Origin: Hippasteria phrygiana
Lineage: Eukaryota > Echinodermata > Asteroidea > Valvatida > Goniasteridae
Assembly (NCBI GenBank): GCA_037893225.1
Contig: JAZGUH010000279.1
Location: 1,860,001-1,924,000 of the forward strand
Length of the DNA stretch: 64,000 nt
Direction: 5' to 3'
Shown in pieces: positions 1 to 10,919 of this stretch. Position 1 is the stretch's first letter. Every line of letters starts with the position of its first letter. The notes under the pieces were generated by a model. The model saw only the letters and a list, made by a program, of their open reading frames with translations. It did no database searches and was not told the DNA's origin. The translations under genes were made by a program, and so were the position numbers.

Positions 1-6
1 AAGCTA

Positions 7-102
7 TCCATACATGTCAAAAATACTGCATTTGGTTGATATTTCATGCAATTATGAATGAGTAAAGCAAGTCCATACCCCAGGGAATTTGACATGCATG
101 GA
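7..102. repeat. Imperfect 15 bp inverted repeat, present once per monomer
   Basis: TCCATACATGTCAAA at 7-21 and TTTGACATGCATGGA at 88-102 are reverse complements at 14 of 15 positions, separated by 66 bp. The pair recurs in nearly every monomer. The second arm contains the 8 bp palindrome CATGCATG. In some types the right arm is altered to GACAGGCATGG (for example at 1720) or GAAAGGCATGG (b13 units, for example in the unit starting 4183). The left arm is altered in units with TATTCATAC, TACCCATAC or TCCATGAATG. Dyad symmetries are a known feature of many centromeric satellites and may extrude as cruciforms. A role here is inference. Confidence 0.75.
43..58. repeat. Short hairpin TTCAT-N6-ATGAA in each monomer
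   Basis: TTCAT (43-47) and ATGAA (54-58) are perfect 5 bp inverted arms around a 6 base loop. The motif lies inside the loop of the larger inverted repeat. It is present in most units, but is broken in units with TTCTTGC (4694, 7949) or TTTGATGC (for example near 18628). The stem is weak and AT-rich, so it may have no function. Confidence 0.45.
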
Positions 103-104
103 GC

Positions 105-154
105 AATAAATAGACGGTAATATGTACACAGATGGTGGCCGGGAAGAAAATAAA
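105..154 (+). other. Two AATAAA hexamers per monomer on the plus strand
   Basis: AATAAA occurs at 105-110 (in GCAATAAATAG) and again at 149-154 (in GAAAATAAAC), and both recur in most monomers. If the plus strand were transcribed, the transcript would carry about two canonical eukaryotic polyadenylation hexamers every 232 bases. Some units lose the first (GCAATAATTAG, b14 type) or the second (AAAATACAC, b5, b6, b9 and b12 types). This is a sequence match only; no transcription is shown. Confidence 0.35.
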
Positions 155-928
155 CTTTGGAAGATTTGATTTTTCTCCACAAGTTTTAACTCTAGGAAGC
201 CGCCGATGATTGCAACATGTAGCGCCAGATCTAAGTTATCCATACATGTCAAAATTACTGCATTTGGTTGATATTTCATGCAATTATGAATGAGTAAAGC
301 AAGTCCATACCCCAGGGAATTTGACATGCATGGAGCAATAAATAGAAGGTAATATGCACACAGATGGTGGCCGGAAAGAAAATACACATTGCGAGGTTTG
401 AATTTTCTCCAAAAGTTTTAACTCTAGGAAGCCGCCGATGATTGCAACATGTAGCGCCAGATCTAAGCTATCCATACATGTCAAAATTACTGCATTTTGT
501 TGATATTTCATGCAATTATGAATGAGTAAAGCAAGTCCATACCCCAGGGAATTTGACATGCATGGAGCAATAAATAGACGATAATATGCACACAGATGGT
601 GGCCGGAAAGAAAATAAACATTGCGAGGTTTGAATTTTCTCCACAAGTTTTAACTCTAAGAAGCCGCCGATGATTGCAACATGTAGCGCCAGATCTAAGC
701 TACCCATACATGTAAAAATTACTGCATTTGGTTGATATTTCATGCAATTATGAATGAGTAAAGCAAGTCCATACCCCAGGGAATTTGACATGCATGGAGC
801 AATAAATAGACGGTAATATGTACACAGATGTTGGCCGGAAAGAAAATAAACATTGCGAGGTTTGAATTTTCTCCACAAGTTTTAACTCTAGGCTGCCGCC
901 GATGATTGCAACATGTAGCGCCAGATCT

Positions 929-1719
929 AAGCTATCCATACATGTCAAAAAATACTGCATTTGGTTGATATTTCATGCAATTATGAATGAGTAAAGCAAG
1001 TCCATACCCCAGGGAATTTGACATGCATGGAGCAATAAATAGACGGTAATATGTACACAGATGGTGGCCGGGAAGAAAATAAACTTTGGAAGATTTGATT
1101 TTTCTCCACAAGTTTTAACTCTAGGAAGCCGCCGATGATTGCAACATGTAGCGCCAGATCTAAGTTATCCATACATGTCAAAATTACTGCATTTGGTTGA
1201 TATTTCATGCAATTATGAATGAGTAAAGCAAGTCCATACCCCAGGGAATTTGACATGCATGGAGCAATAAATAGAAGGTAATATGCACACAGATGGTGGC
1301 CGGAAAGAAAATACACATTGCGAGGTTTGAATTTTCTCCAAAAGTTTTAACTCTAGGAAGCCGCCGATGATTGCAACATGTAGCGCCAGATCTAAGCTAT
1401 CCATACATGTCAAAATTACTGCATTTTGTTGATATTTCATGCAATTATGAATGAGTAAAGCAAGTCCATACCCCAGGGAATTTGACATGCATGGAGCAAT
1501 AAATAGACGATAATATGCACACAGATGGTGGCCGGAAAGAAAATAAACATTGCGAGGTTTGAATTTTCTCCACAAGTTTTAACTCTAAGAAGCCGCCGAT
1601 GATTGCAACATGTAGCGCCAGATCTAAGCTACCCATACATGTAAAAATTACTGCATTTGGTTGATATTTCATGCAATTATGAATGAGTAAAGCAAGTCCA
1701 TACCCCAGGGAATTTGACA
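929..1719. repeat. Four-monomer block, copy 2 (929 bp shift)
   Basis: This repeats 1-790 almost exactly. The first unit (929-1161) is 233 bp because its A run is six long. Identity stops at 1720, where this copy reads GACAGGCATGG and continues as a complete b2 monomer (GAAGGTAATATGTACACAAATG, GGCCGGGGTAG), while copy 1 switches to family A sequence. The difference between the fourth units shows that exchange took place inside a monomer. Confidence 0.88.
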
Positions 1720-4694
1720 GGCATGGAGCAATAAATAGAAGGTAATATGTACACAAATGTTGGCCGGGGTAGAAAATAAACTTTGGAAGGTTTGATTTTT
1801 CTCCACAAGTTTTAACTCTAGGAAGCCGCCGATGATTGCAACATGTAGCGCCTGATCTAAGCTATCCATACATGTCAAAATTACTGAAATTGGTTGATAT
1901 TTCATGCAATTATGAATGAGTAAAGCAAGTCCATACCCCAGGGAATTTGACATGCATGGAGCAATAAATAGACGGTAATATGCACACAGATGGTGGCCGG
2001 AAAGAAAATAAACAATGCGAGTTTTGAATTTTCTCCACAAGTTTTAACTCTAAGAAGCCGCCGATGATTGCAACATGTACCGCCAGATCTAAGCTATCCA
2101 TACATGTCAAAATTACTGCATTTTGTTGATATTTCATGCAATTATGAATGAGTAAAGCAAGTCCATACCCCAGGGAATTTGACATGCATGGAGCAATAAA
2201 TAGACGGTAACATGTACACAGATGGTGGCCGGGAAGAAAATAAACTTTGGAAGATTTGATTTTTCTCCACAAGTTTTAACTCTAGGAAGCCGCCGATGAT
2301 TGCAACATGTAGCGCCAGATCTAAGTTATCCATACATGTCAAAATTACTGAATTTGGTTGATATTTCATGCAATTATGAATGAGTAAAGCAAGTCCATAC
2401 ACCAGGGAATTTGACATGCATGGAGCAATAAATAGAAGGTAATATGCACACAGATGGTGGCCGGAAAGAAAATACACATTGCGAGGTTTGAATTTTCTCC
2501 AAAAGTTTTAACTCTAGGAAGCCGCCGATGATTGCAACATGTAGCGCCAGATCTAAGCTATCCATACATGTCAAAAATTACTGCATTTGGTTGATATTTC
2601 ATGCAATTATGAATGAGTAAAGCAAGTCCATACCCCAGTGAATTTGACATGCATGGAGCAATAAATAGACGGTAATATGCACACAGATGGTGGCCGGAAA
2701 GAAAATACACATTGCGAGGTTTGAATTTTCTCCAGAAGTTTTAACTCTAAGAAGCCGCCGATGATTGCAACATGTAGCGCCTGATCTAAGCTATCCATAC
2801 ATGTCAAAATTACTGCATTTTGTTGATATTTCATGCAATTATGAATGAGTAAAGCAAGTCCATACCCCAGGGAATTTGACATGCATGGAGCAATAAATAG
2901 ACGGTAATATGTACACAGATGGTGGCCGGGAAGAAAATAAACATTGCGAGGTTTGAATGTTCTCCACAAGTTTTAACTCTAGGAAGCCGCCGAGGATTGC
3001 AACATGTAGCGCCAGATCTAAGCTATCCATACATGTCAAAAAATACTGCATTTGGTTGATATTTCATGCAATTATGAATGAGTAAAGCAAGTCCATACCC
3101 CAGGGAATTTGACATGCATGGAGCAATAAATAGACGGTAATATGTACACAGATGGTGGCCGGGAAGAAAATAAACTTTGGAAGATTTGATTTTTCTCCGC
3201 AAGTTTTAACTCAAGGAAGCCGCCGATGATTGCAACATGTAGCGCCAGATCTAAGTTATCCATACATGTCAAAATTACTCAATTTGGTTGATATTTCATG
3301 CAATTATGAATGAGTAAAGCAAGTCCATACCCCAGGGAATTTGACATGCATGGAGCAATAAATAGAAGGTAATATGCACACAGATGGTGGCCGGAAAGAA
3401 AATACACATTGCGAGGTTTGAATTTTCTCCAAAAGTTTTAACTCTAGGAAGCCGCCGATGATTGCAACATGTACCGCCAGATCTAAGCTATCCATACATG
3501 TCAAAATTACTGCATTTTGTTGATATTTCATGCAATTATGAATGAGTAAAGCAAGTCCATACCCCAGGGAATTTGACATGCATGAAGCAATAAATAGACG
3601 GTAATATGTACACAGATGGTGGCCGGGAAGAAAATAAACATTGCGAGGTTTGAATTTTCTCCACAAGTTTTAACTCTAGGAAGCCGCCGAGGATTGCAAC
3701 ATGTAGCGCCAGATCTAAGCTATCCATACATGTCAAAAAATACTGAATTTGGTTGATATTTCATGCAATTATGAATGAGTAAAGCAAGTCCATACCCCAG
3801 GGAATTTGACAGGCATGGAGCAATAAATAGAAGGTAATATGTACACAGATGGTGGCCGGGAAGAAAATAAACATTGCGAGGTTTGAATTTTCTCCACAAG
3901 TTTTAACTCTAGGAAGCCGCCGATGATTGCAACATGTAGCGCCAGATCTAAGCTATCCATACATGTCAAAAATTACTGCATTTGGTTGATATTTCATGCA
4001 ATTATGAATGAGTAAAGCAAGTCTATACCCCAGTGAATTTGACATGCATGGAGCAATAAATAGACGGTAATATGCACACAGATGGTGGCCGGAAAGAAAA
4101 TACACATTGCAAGGTTTGAATTTTCTCCGCAAGTTTTAACTCTAAGAAGCCGCCGATGATTGCAACATGTAGCGCCAGATCTAAGCTATTCATACATGTC
4201 AAAATTACTGCATTTGGTTGATATTTCATGCAATTATGAATGAGTAAAGCAAGTCCATACCCCAGGGAATTTGAAAGGCATGGAGCAATAAATAGAAGGT
4301 AATATGTACACAGATGTTGGCCGGGGTAGAAAATAATCTTTGGAAGGTTTGATTTTTCTCCACAAGTTTTAACTCTAGGAAGCCGCCGATGATTGCAACA
4401 TGTAGCGCCAGATCTAAGCTATCCATACATGTCAAAAATTACTGCATTTTGTTGATATTTCATGCAATTATGAATGAGTAAAGCAAGTCCATACCCCAGG
4501 GAATTTGACATGCATGGAGCAATAATTAGAAGGTAATATGCACACAGATGGTGGCCGGGAAGAAAATAAACATTGCAAGGTTTGAATTTTCTCCGCAAGT
4601 TTTAACTCTAAGAAGCCGCCGATGATTGCAACATGTAGCGCCAGATCTAAGCTACCCATACATGTCAAAATTACTGCATTTGGTTGATATTTCT
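1440..4694. repeat. 14-monomer higher-order repeat (family B), copy 1, 3255 bp
   Basis: Units begin at 1394 (b1), 1626 (b2), 1859 (b3), 2091 (b4), 2323 (b5), 2555 (b6), 2788 (b7), 3020 (b8), 3253 (b9), 3485 (b10), 3717 (b11), 3950 (b12), 4183 (b13) and 4416 (b14). Key marks are: b1 GACGATAATATG; b2 GGGGTAG with CCTGATCT; b3 TGAAATTGG and ACAATGCGAG; b4 GGTAACATG; b5 CATACACCAGGG and AAAATACAC; b6 CCCAGTGAAT and CCAGAAG; b7 GAATGTTCTCC and GCCGAGG; b8 six-A run and CTCAAGG; b9 TTACTCAATTTGG; b10 GCATGAAGC; b11 six-A run with TGAATTTGG and CAGG; b12 GTCTATACC; b13 TATTCATAC and GAAAGGC; b14 GCAATAATTAG. The next copy starts 3255 bp downstream with almost no change. Confidence 0.93.
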
Positions 4695-7600
4695 TGCAAT
4701 TATGAATGAGTAAAGCAAGTCCATACCCCAGGGAATTTGACATGCATGGAGCAATAAATAGACGATAATATGCACACAGATGGTGGCCGGAAAGAAAATA
4801 AACATTGCGAGGTTTGAATTTTCTCCACAAGTTTTAACTCTAAGAAGCCGCCGATGATTGCAACATGTAGCGCCAGATCTAAGCTACCCATACATGTAAA
4901 AATTACTGCATTTGGTTGATATTTCATGCAATTATGAATGAGTAAAGCAAGTCCATACCCCAGGGAATTTGACAGGCATGGAGCAATAAATAGAAGGTAA
5001 TATGTACACAAATGTTGGCCGGGGTAGAAAATAAACTTTGGAAGGTTTGATTTTTCTCCACAAGTTTTAACTCTAGGAAGCCGCCGATGATTGCAACATG
5101 TAGCGCCTGATCTAAGCTATCCATACATGTCAAAATTACTGAAATTGGTTGATATTTCATGCAATTATGAATGAGTAAAGCAAGTCCATACCCCAGGGAA
5201 TTTGACATGCATGGAGCAATAAATAGACGGTAATATGCACACAGATGGTGGCCGGAAAGAAAATAAACAATGCGAGTTTTGAATTTTCTCCACAAGTTTT
5301 AACTCTAAGAAGCCGCCGATGATTGCAACATGTACCGCCAGATCTAAGCTATCCATACATGTCAAAATTACTGCATTTTGTTGATATTTCATGCAATTAT
5401 GAATGAGTAAAGCAAGTCCATACCCCAGGGAATTTGACATGCATGGAGCAATAAATAGACGGTAACATGTACACAGATGGTGGCCGGGAAGAAAATAAAC
5501 TTTGCAAGATTTGATTTTTCTCCACAAGTTTTAACTCTAGGAAGCCGCCGATGATTGCAACATGTAGCGCCAGATCTAAGTTATCCATACATGTCAAAAT
5601 TACTGAATTTGGTTGATATTTCATGCAATTATGAATGAGTAAAGCAAGTCCATACACCAGGGAATTTGACATGCATGGAGCAATAAATAGAAGGTAATAT
5701 GCACACAGATGGTGGCCGGAAAGAAAATACACATTGCGAGGTTTGAATTTTCTCCAAAAGTTTTAACTCTAGGAAGCCGCCGATGATTGCAACATGTAGC
5801 GCCAGATCTAAGCTATCCATACATGTCAAAAATTACTGCATTTGGTTGATATTTCATGCAATTATGAATGAGTAAAGCAAGTCCATACCCCAGTGAATTT
5901 GACATGCATGGAGCAATAAATAGACGGTAATATGCACACAGATGGTGGCCGGAAAGAAAATACACATTGCGAGGTTTGAATTTTCTCCAGAAGTTTTAAC
6001 TCTAAGAAGCCGCCGATGATTGCAACATGTAGCGCCTGATCTAAGCTATCCATACATGTCAAAATTACTGCATTTTGTTGATATTTCATGCAATTATGAA
6101 TGAGTAAAGCAAGTCCATACCCCAGGGAATTTGACATGCATGGAGCAATAAATAGACGGTAATATGTACACAGATGGTGGCCGGGAAGAAAATAAACATT
6201 GCGAGGTTTGAATGTTCTCCACAAGTTTTAACTCTAGGAAGCCGCCGAGGATTGCAACATGTAGCGCCAGATCTAAGCTATCCATACATGTCAAAAAATA
6301 CTGCATTTGGTTGATATTTCATGCAATTATGAATGAGTAAAGCAAGTCCATACCCCAGGGAATTTGACATGCATGGAGCAATAAATAGACGGTAATATGT
6401 ACACAGATGGTGGCCGGGAAGAAAATAAACTTTGGAAGATTTGATTTTTCTCCGCAAGTTTTAACTCAAGGAAGCCGCCGATGATTGCAACATGTAGCGC
6501 CAGATCTAAGTTATCCATACATGTCAAAATTACTCAATTTGGTTGATATTTCATGCAATTATGAATGAGTAAAGCAAGTCCATACCCCAGGGAATTTGAC
6601 ATGCATGGAGCAATAAATAGAAGGTAATATGCACACAGATGGTGGCCGGAAAGAAAATACACATTGCGAGGTTTGAATTTTCTCCAAAAGTTTTAACTCT
6701 AGGAAGCCGCCGATGATTGCAACATGTACCGCCAGATCTAAGCTATCCATACATGTCAAAATTACTGCATTTTGTTGATATTTCATGCAATTATGAATGA
6801 GTAAAGCAAGTCCATACCCCAGGGAATTTGACATGCATGAAGCAATAAATAGACGGTAATATGTACACAGATGGTGGCCGGGAAGAAAATAAACATTGCG
6901 AGGTTTGAATTTTCTCCACAAGTTTTAACTCTAGGAAGCCGCCGAGGATTGCAACATGTAGCGCCAGATCTAAGCTATCCATACATGTCAAAAAATACTG
7001 AATTTGGTTGATATTTCATGCAATTATGAATGAGTAAAGCAAGTCCATACCCCAGGGAATTTGACAGGCATGGAGCAATAAATAGAAGGTAATATGTACA
7101 CAGATGGTGGCCGGGAAGAAAATAAACATTGCGAGGTTTGAATTTTCTCCACAAGTTTTAACTCTAGGAAGCCGCCGATGATTGCAACATGTAGCGCCAG
7201 ATCTAAGCTATCCATACATGTCAAAAATTACTGCATTTGGTTGATATTTCATGCAATTATGAATGAGTAAAGCAAGTCTATACCCCAGTGAATTTGACAT
7301 GCATGGAGCAATAAATAGACGGTAATATGCACACAGATGGTGGCCGGAAAGAAAATACACATTGCAAGGTTTGAATTTTCTCCGCAAGTTTTAACTCTAA
7401 GAAGCCGCCGATGATTGCAACATGTAGCGCCAGATCTAAGCTATTCATACATGTCAAAATTACTGCATTTGGTTGATATTTCATGCAATTATGAATGAGT
7501 AAAGCAAGTCCATACCCCAGGGAATTTGAAAGGCATGGAGCAATAAATAGAAGGTAATATGTACACAGATGTTGGCCGGGGTAGAAAATAATCTTTGGAA

Positions 7601-7949
7601 GGTTTGATTTTTCTCCACAAGTTTTAACTCTAGGAAGCCGCCGATGATTGCAACATGTAGCGCCAGATCTAAGCTATCCATACATGTCAAAAATTACTGC
7701 ATTTTGTTGATATTTCATGCAATTATGAATGAGTAAAGCAAGTCCATACCCCAGGGAATTTGACATGCATGGAGCAATAATTAGAAGGTAATATGCACAC
7801 AGATGGTGGCCGGGAAGAAAATAAACATTGCAAGGTTTGAATTTTCTCCGCAAGTTTTAACTCTAAGAAGCCGCCGATGATTGCAACATGTAGCGCCAGA
7901 TCTAAGCTACCCATACATGTCAAAATTACTGCATTTGGTTGATATTTCT
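4695..7949. repeat. 14-monomer higher-order repeat, copy 2, 3255 bp
   Basis: This is a head-to-tail copy of 1440-4694, with identity continuing to 7997. The only internal difference I noticed is in b4, where copy 1 has AAACTTTGGAAG (about 2246-2257) and copy 2 has AAACTTTGCAAG. Both junction units (4649 and 7904) share the private head TACCCATAC with TTTCTTGCAATT. After that head, the unit at 4649 continues as b1 and the unit at 7904 continues as family A. Near identity over 3.2 kb, beside 3-8% divergence between monomers, points to a very recent tandem duplication. Confidence 0.93.
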
Positions 7950-9525
7950 TGCAATTATGAATGAGTAAAGCAAGTCCATACCCCAGGGAATTTGACAGGC
8001 ATGGAGCAATAAATAGACGGTAATATGTACACAGATGTTGGCCGGAAAGAAAATAAACATTGCGAGGTTTGAATTTTCTCCACAAGTTTTAACTCTAGGC
8101 AGCCGCCGATGATTGCAACATGTAGCGCCAGATCTAAGCTATCCATACATGTCAAAATTAATGTATTTGGTTGATATTTCATGGAATTATGAATGAGTAA
8201 AGCAAGTCCATACCCCAGGGAATTTGACAGGCATGGAGCAATAAATAGACGGTAATATGCACACAGATGTTGGCCGGAAAGAAAATAAACATTGCGAGGT
8301 TTGAATTTTCTCTACAAGTTTTAACTCTAGGAAGCCGCCGATGATTGCAACATGTAGCGCCAGATCTAAGCTATCCATACATGTCAAAATTACTGTATTT
8401 GGTTGATATTTCATGCAATTATGAATGAATAAAGCAAGTCCATACCCCAGGGAATTTGCCATGCATGGAGCAATAAATAGACGGTAACATGTACACAGAT
8501 GTTGGCCGGAAAGAAAATAAACATTGCGAGGTTTGAATTTTCTCTACAAGTTTTAACTCTAGGAAGCCGCCGATGATTGCAACATGTAGCGCCAGATCTA
8601 AGCTATCCATACATGTCAAAATTACTGTATTTGGTTGATATTTCATGTAATTATGAATGAGTAAAGCAAGTCCATACCCAGGGAATTTGACATGCATGGA
8701 GCAATAAATAGACGGTAATATGTACACAGGTGTTGGCCGGAAAGAAAATAAACATTGCGAGGTTTGAATTTTCTCCACAAGTTTTAACTCTAGGCAGCCG
8801 CCGATGATTGCAACATGTAGCGCCAGATCTAAGCTATCCATACATGTCAAAATTACTGTATTTGGTTGATATTTCATGCAATTATGAATGAGTAAAGCAA
8901 GTCCATACCCAAGGGAATTTGACATGCATGGAGCAATAAATAGACGGTAATATGTACACAGATGTTGGCCGGAAAGAAAATAAACATTGCGAGGTTTGAA
9001 TTTTCTCCACACGTTTTAACTCTAGGCAGCCGCCGATGATTGCAACATGTAGCGCCAGATCTAAGCTATCCATACATGTCAAAATTACTGTATTTGGTTG
9101 ATATTTCATGCAATTATGAATGAGTAAAGCAAGTCCATACCCAGGGAATTTGACATGCATGGAGCAATAAATAGACGGTAATATGTACACAGATGTTGGC
9201 CGGAAAGAAAATAAACATTGCGAGGTTTGAATTTTCTCCACAAGTTTTAACTCTAGGCAGCCGCCGATGATTGCAACATGTAGCGCCAGATCTAAGCTAT
9301 CCATACATGTCAAAATTACTGTATTTGGTTGATATTTCATGCAATTATGAATGAGTAAAGCAAGTCCATACCCCAGGGAATTTGACATGCATGGAGCAAT
9401 AAATAGACGGTAATATGTACACAGATGTTGGCCGGAAAGAAAATAAACATTGCGAGGTTTGAATTTTCTCCACAAGTTTTAACTCTAGGCTGCCGCCGAT
9501 GATTGCAACATGTAGCGCCAGATCT
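7904..9525. repeat. Family A block I (seven monomers)
   Basis: Units begin at 7904, 8136, 8368, 8600, 8831, 9063 and 9294. All have GATGTTGGCCGGAAAG (GGTG at 8729), and from 8136 on TGTATTTGG. Types recur in later A blocks: a1 (8136; TTAATGTATT, TTTCATGGAATT, CAGG, TCTCTACAAG), a2 (8368; GAATGAATAAAGC, GGTAACATG) and a3 (8600; TTTCATGTAATT, single C deletion, 231 bp). The unit at 8368 has a private GCCATGCATGG where other a2 copies have GACATGCATGG. The unit at 9063 is also 231 bp. The unit at 9294 ends CTAGGCTGCC and is followed by a six-A unit resembling b8. Confidence 0.88.
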
Positions 9526-10866
9526 AAGCTATCCATACATGTCAAAAAATACTGCATTTGGTTGATATTTCATGCAATTATGAATGAGTAAAGCAAGTCC
9601 ATACCCCAGGGAATTTGACATGCATGGAGCAATAAATAGACGGTAATATGTACACAGATGGTGGCCGGGAAGAAAATAAACTTTGGAAGATTTGATTTTT
9701 CTCCACAAGTTTTAACTCTAGGAAGCCGCCGATGATTGCAACATGTAGCGCCAGATCTAAGTTATCCATACATGTCAAAATTACTGCATTTGGTTGATAT
9801 TTCATGCAATTATGAATGAGTAAAGCAAGTCCATACCCCAGGGAATTTGACATGCATGGAGCAATAAATAGAAGGTAATATGCACACAGATGGTGGCCGG
9901 AAAGAAAATACACATTGCGAGGTTTGAATTTTCTCCAAAAGTTTTAACTCTAGGAAGCCGCCGATGATTGCAACATGTAGCGCCAGATCTAAGCTATCCA
10001 TACATGTCAAAATTACTGCATTTTGTTGATATTTCATGCAATTATGAATGAGTAAAGCAAGTCCATACCCCAGGGAATTTGACATGCATGGAGCAATAAA
10101 TAGACGATAATATGCACACAGATGGTGGCCGGAAAGAAAATAAACATTGCGAGGTTTGAATTTTCTCCACAAGTTTTAACTCTAAGAAGCCGCCGATGAT
10201 TGCAACATGTAGCGCCAGATCTAAGCTACCCATACATGTAAAAATTACTGCATTTGGTTGATATTTCATGCAATTATGAATGAGTAAAGCAAGTCCATAC
10301 CCCAGGGAATTTGACAGGCATGGAGCAATAAATAGAAGGTAATATGTACACAAATGTTGGCCGGGGTAGAAAATAAACTTTGGAAGGTTTGATTTTTCTC
10401 CACAAGTTTTAACTCTAGGAAGCCGCCGATGATTGCAACATGTAGCGCCTGATCTAAGCTATCCATACATGTCAAAATTACTGAAATTGGTTGATATTTC
10501 ATGCAATTATGAATGAGTAAAGCAAGTCCATACCCCAGGGAATTTGACATGCATGGAGCAATAAATAGACGGTAATATGCACACAGATGGTGGCCGGGAA
10601 GAAAATAAACAATGCGAGTTTTGAATTTTCTCCACAAGTTTTAACTCTAAGAAGCCGCCGATGATTGCAACATGTACCGCCAGATCTAAGCTATCCATAC
10701 ATGTCAAAATTACTGCATTTTGTTGATATTTCATGCAATTATGAATGAGTAAAGCAAGTCCATACCCCAGGGAATTTGACATGCATGGAGCAATAAATAG
10801 ACGGTAACATGTACACAGATGGTGGCCGGGAAGAAAATAAACTTTGGAAGATTTGATTTTTCTCCA
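9323..10866. repeat. Copy of 726-2269 (8597 bp shift)
   Basis: From 9323 the sequence follows 726-2269 unit by unit: the family A tail, the six-A unit (9526), the AAGTTATCC unit (9759), b1 (9991), b2 (10223), b3 (10456) and b4 (10688). I noticed single changes such as GGCCGGGAAG in b3 at about 10596, where 1998 has GGCCGGAAAG. At 10867 this copy reads CCAAAAG instead of CCACAAG and then restarts at b1 (10920). A second 929 bp shift therefore repeats about 9931-10866 at about 10860-11795. Confidence 0.82.
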
Positions 10867-10919
10867 AAAGTTTTAACTCTAGGAAGCCGCCGATGATTGC
10901 AACATGTAGCGCCAGATCT

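Larger units (their letters stand above)
1..232. repeat. Reference satellite monomer (first unit, 232 bp)
   Basis: I use this unit as the coordinate frame. It has 41 C and 49 G (38.8% GC) and five CpG sites, against about 8.7 expected from composition. Differences between units recur at the same places: position 7-8 (TATCC or TACCC), 17-22 (TGTC/TGTA and the A run), 28-34, 95 (CATG/CAGG), 115-117 (GACGGT, GAAGGT, GACGAT), 121-125, 135 (GGTGG/GTTGG), 141-147, 153-162, 178-181, 195-198 (AGGAAG, AAGAAG, AGGCAG, AGGCTG), 222 (AGCGCC/ACCGCC) and 227. Particular combinations define monomer types and let individual units be tracked along the array. Each unit carries one BglII-type AGATCT at 227-232 in most copies. 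The unit phase is arbitrary. Confidence 0.95.
1..790. repeat. Four-monomer block, copy 1 (929 bp shift)
   Basis: Positions 1-790 match 929-1719, differing at one A in the run near 19 (five A here, six in the second copy). Units begin at 1, 233, 465 and 697. The second unit begins AAGTTATCC and has GAAGGTAATATGCAC with AAAATACAC; the third has GACGATAATATGCAC. The fourth unit (697-928) is a chimera. Its head is b2-like (TACCCATAC, TGTAAAAATT) and its tail is family A (GATGTTGGCCGGAAAG, CTAGGCTGCC), with the switch between 725 and 790. The left edge of the block lies outside the window. Confidence 0.88.

Noticed and set aside
88..102. CATGCATG resembling the plant RY element
   Set aside because: The match is an 8 bp palindrome that is part of the inverted repeat and occurs in hundreds of satellite units. 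There is no promoter context, and the organism is not known to be a plant.
199..206. AGCCGCC resembling a plant GCC box
   Set aside because: A short motif recurring once per monomer by descent, with no nearby gene to regulate.
1440..7949. Assembly duplication as the cause of near-identical HOR copies
   Set aside because: Not excluded, but not preferred. The array has many duplications of different sizes with different internal changes, and adjacent copies carry their own private substitutions. That is expected of a real array. Read-level support would be decisive.
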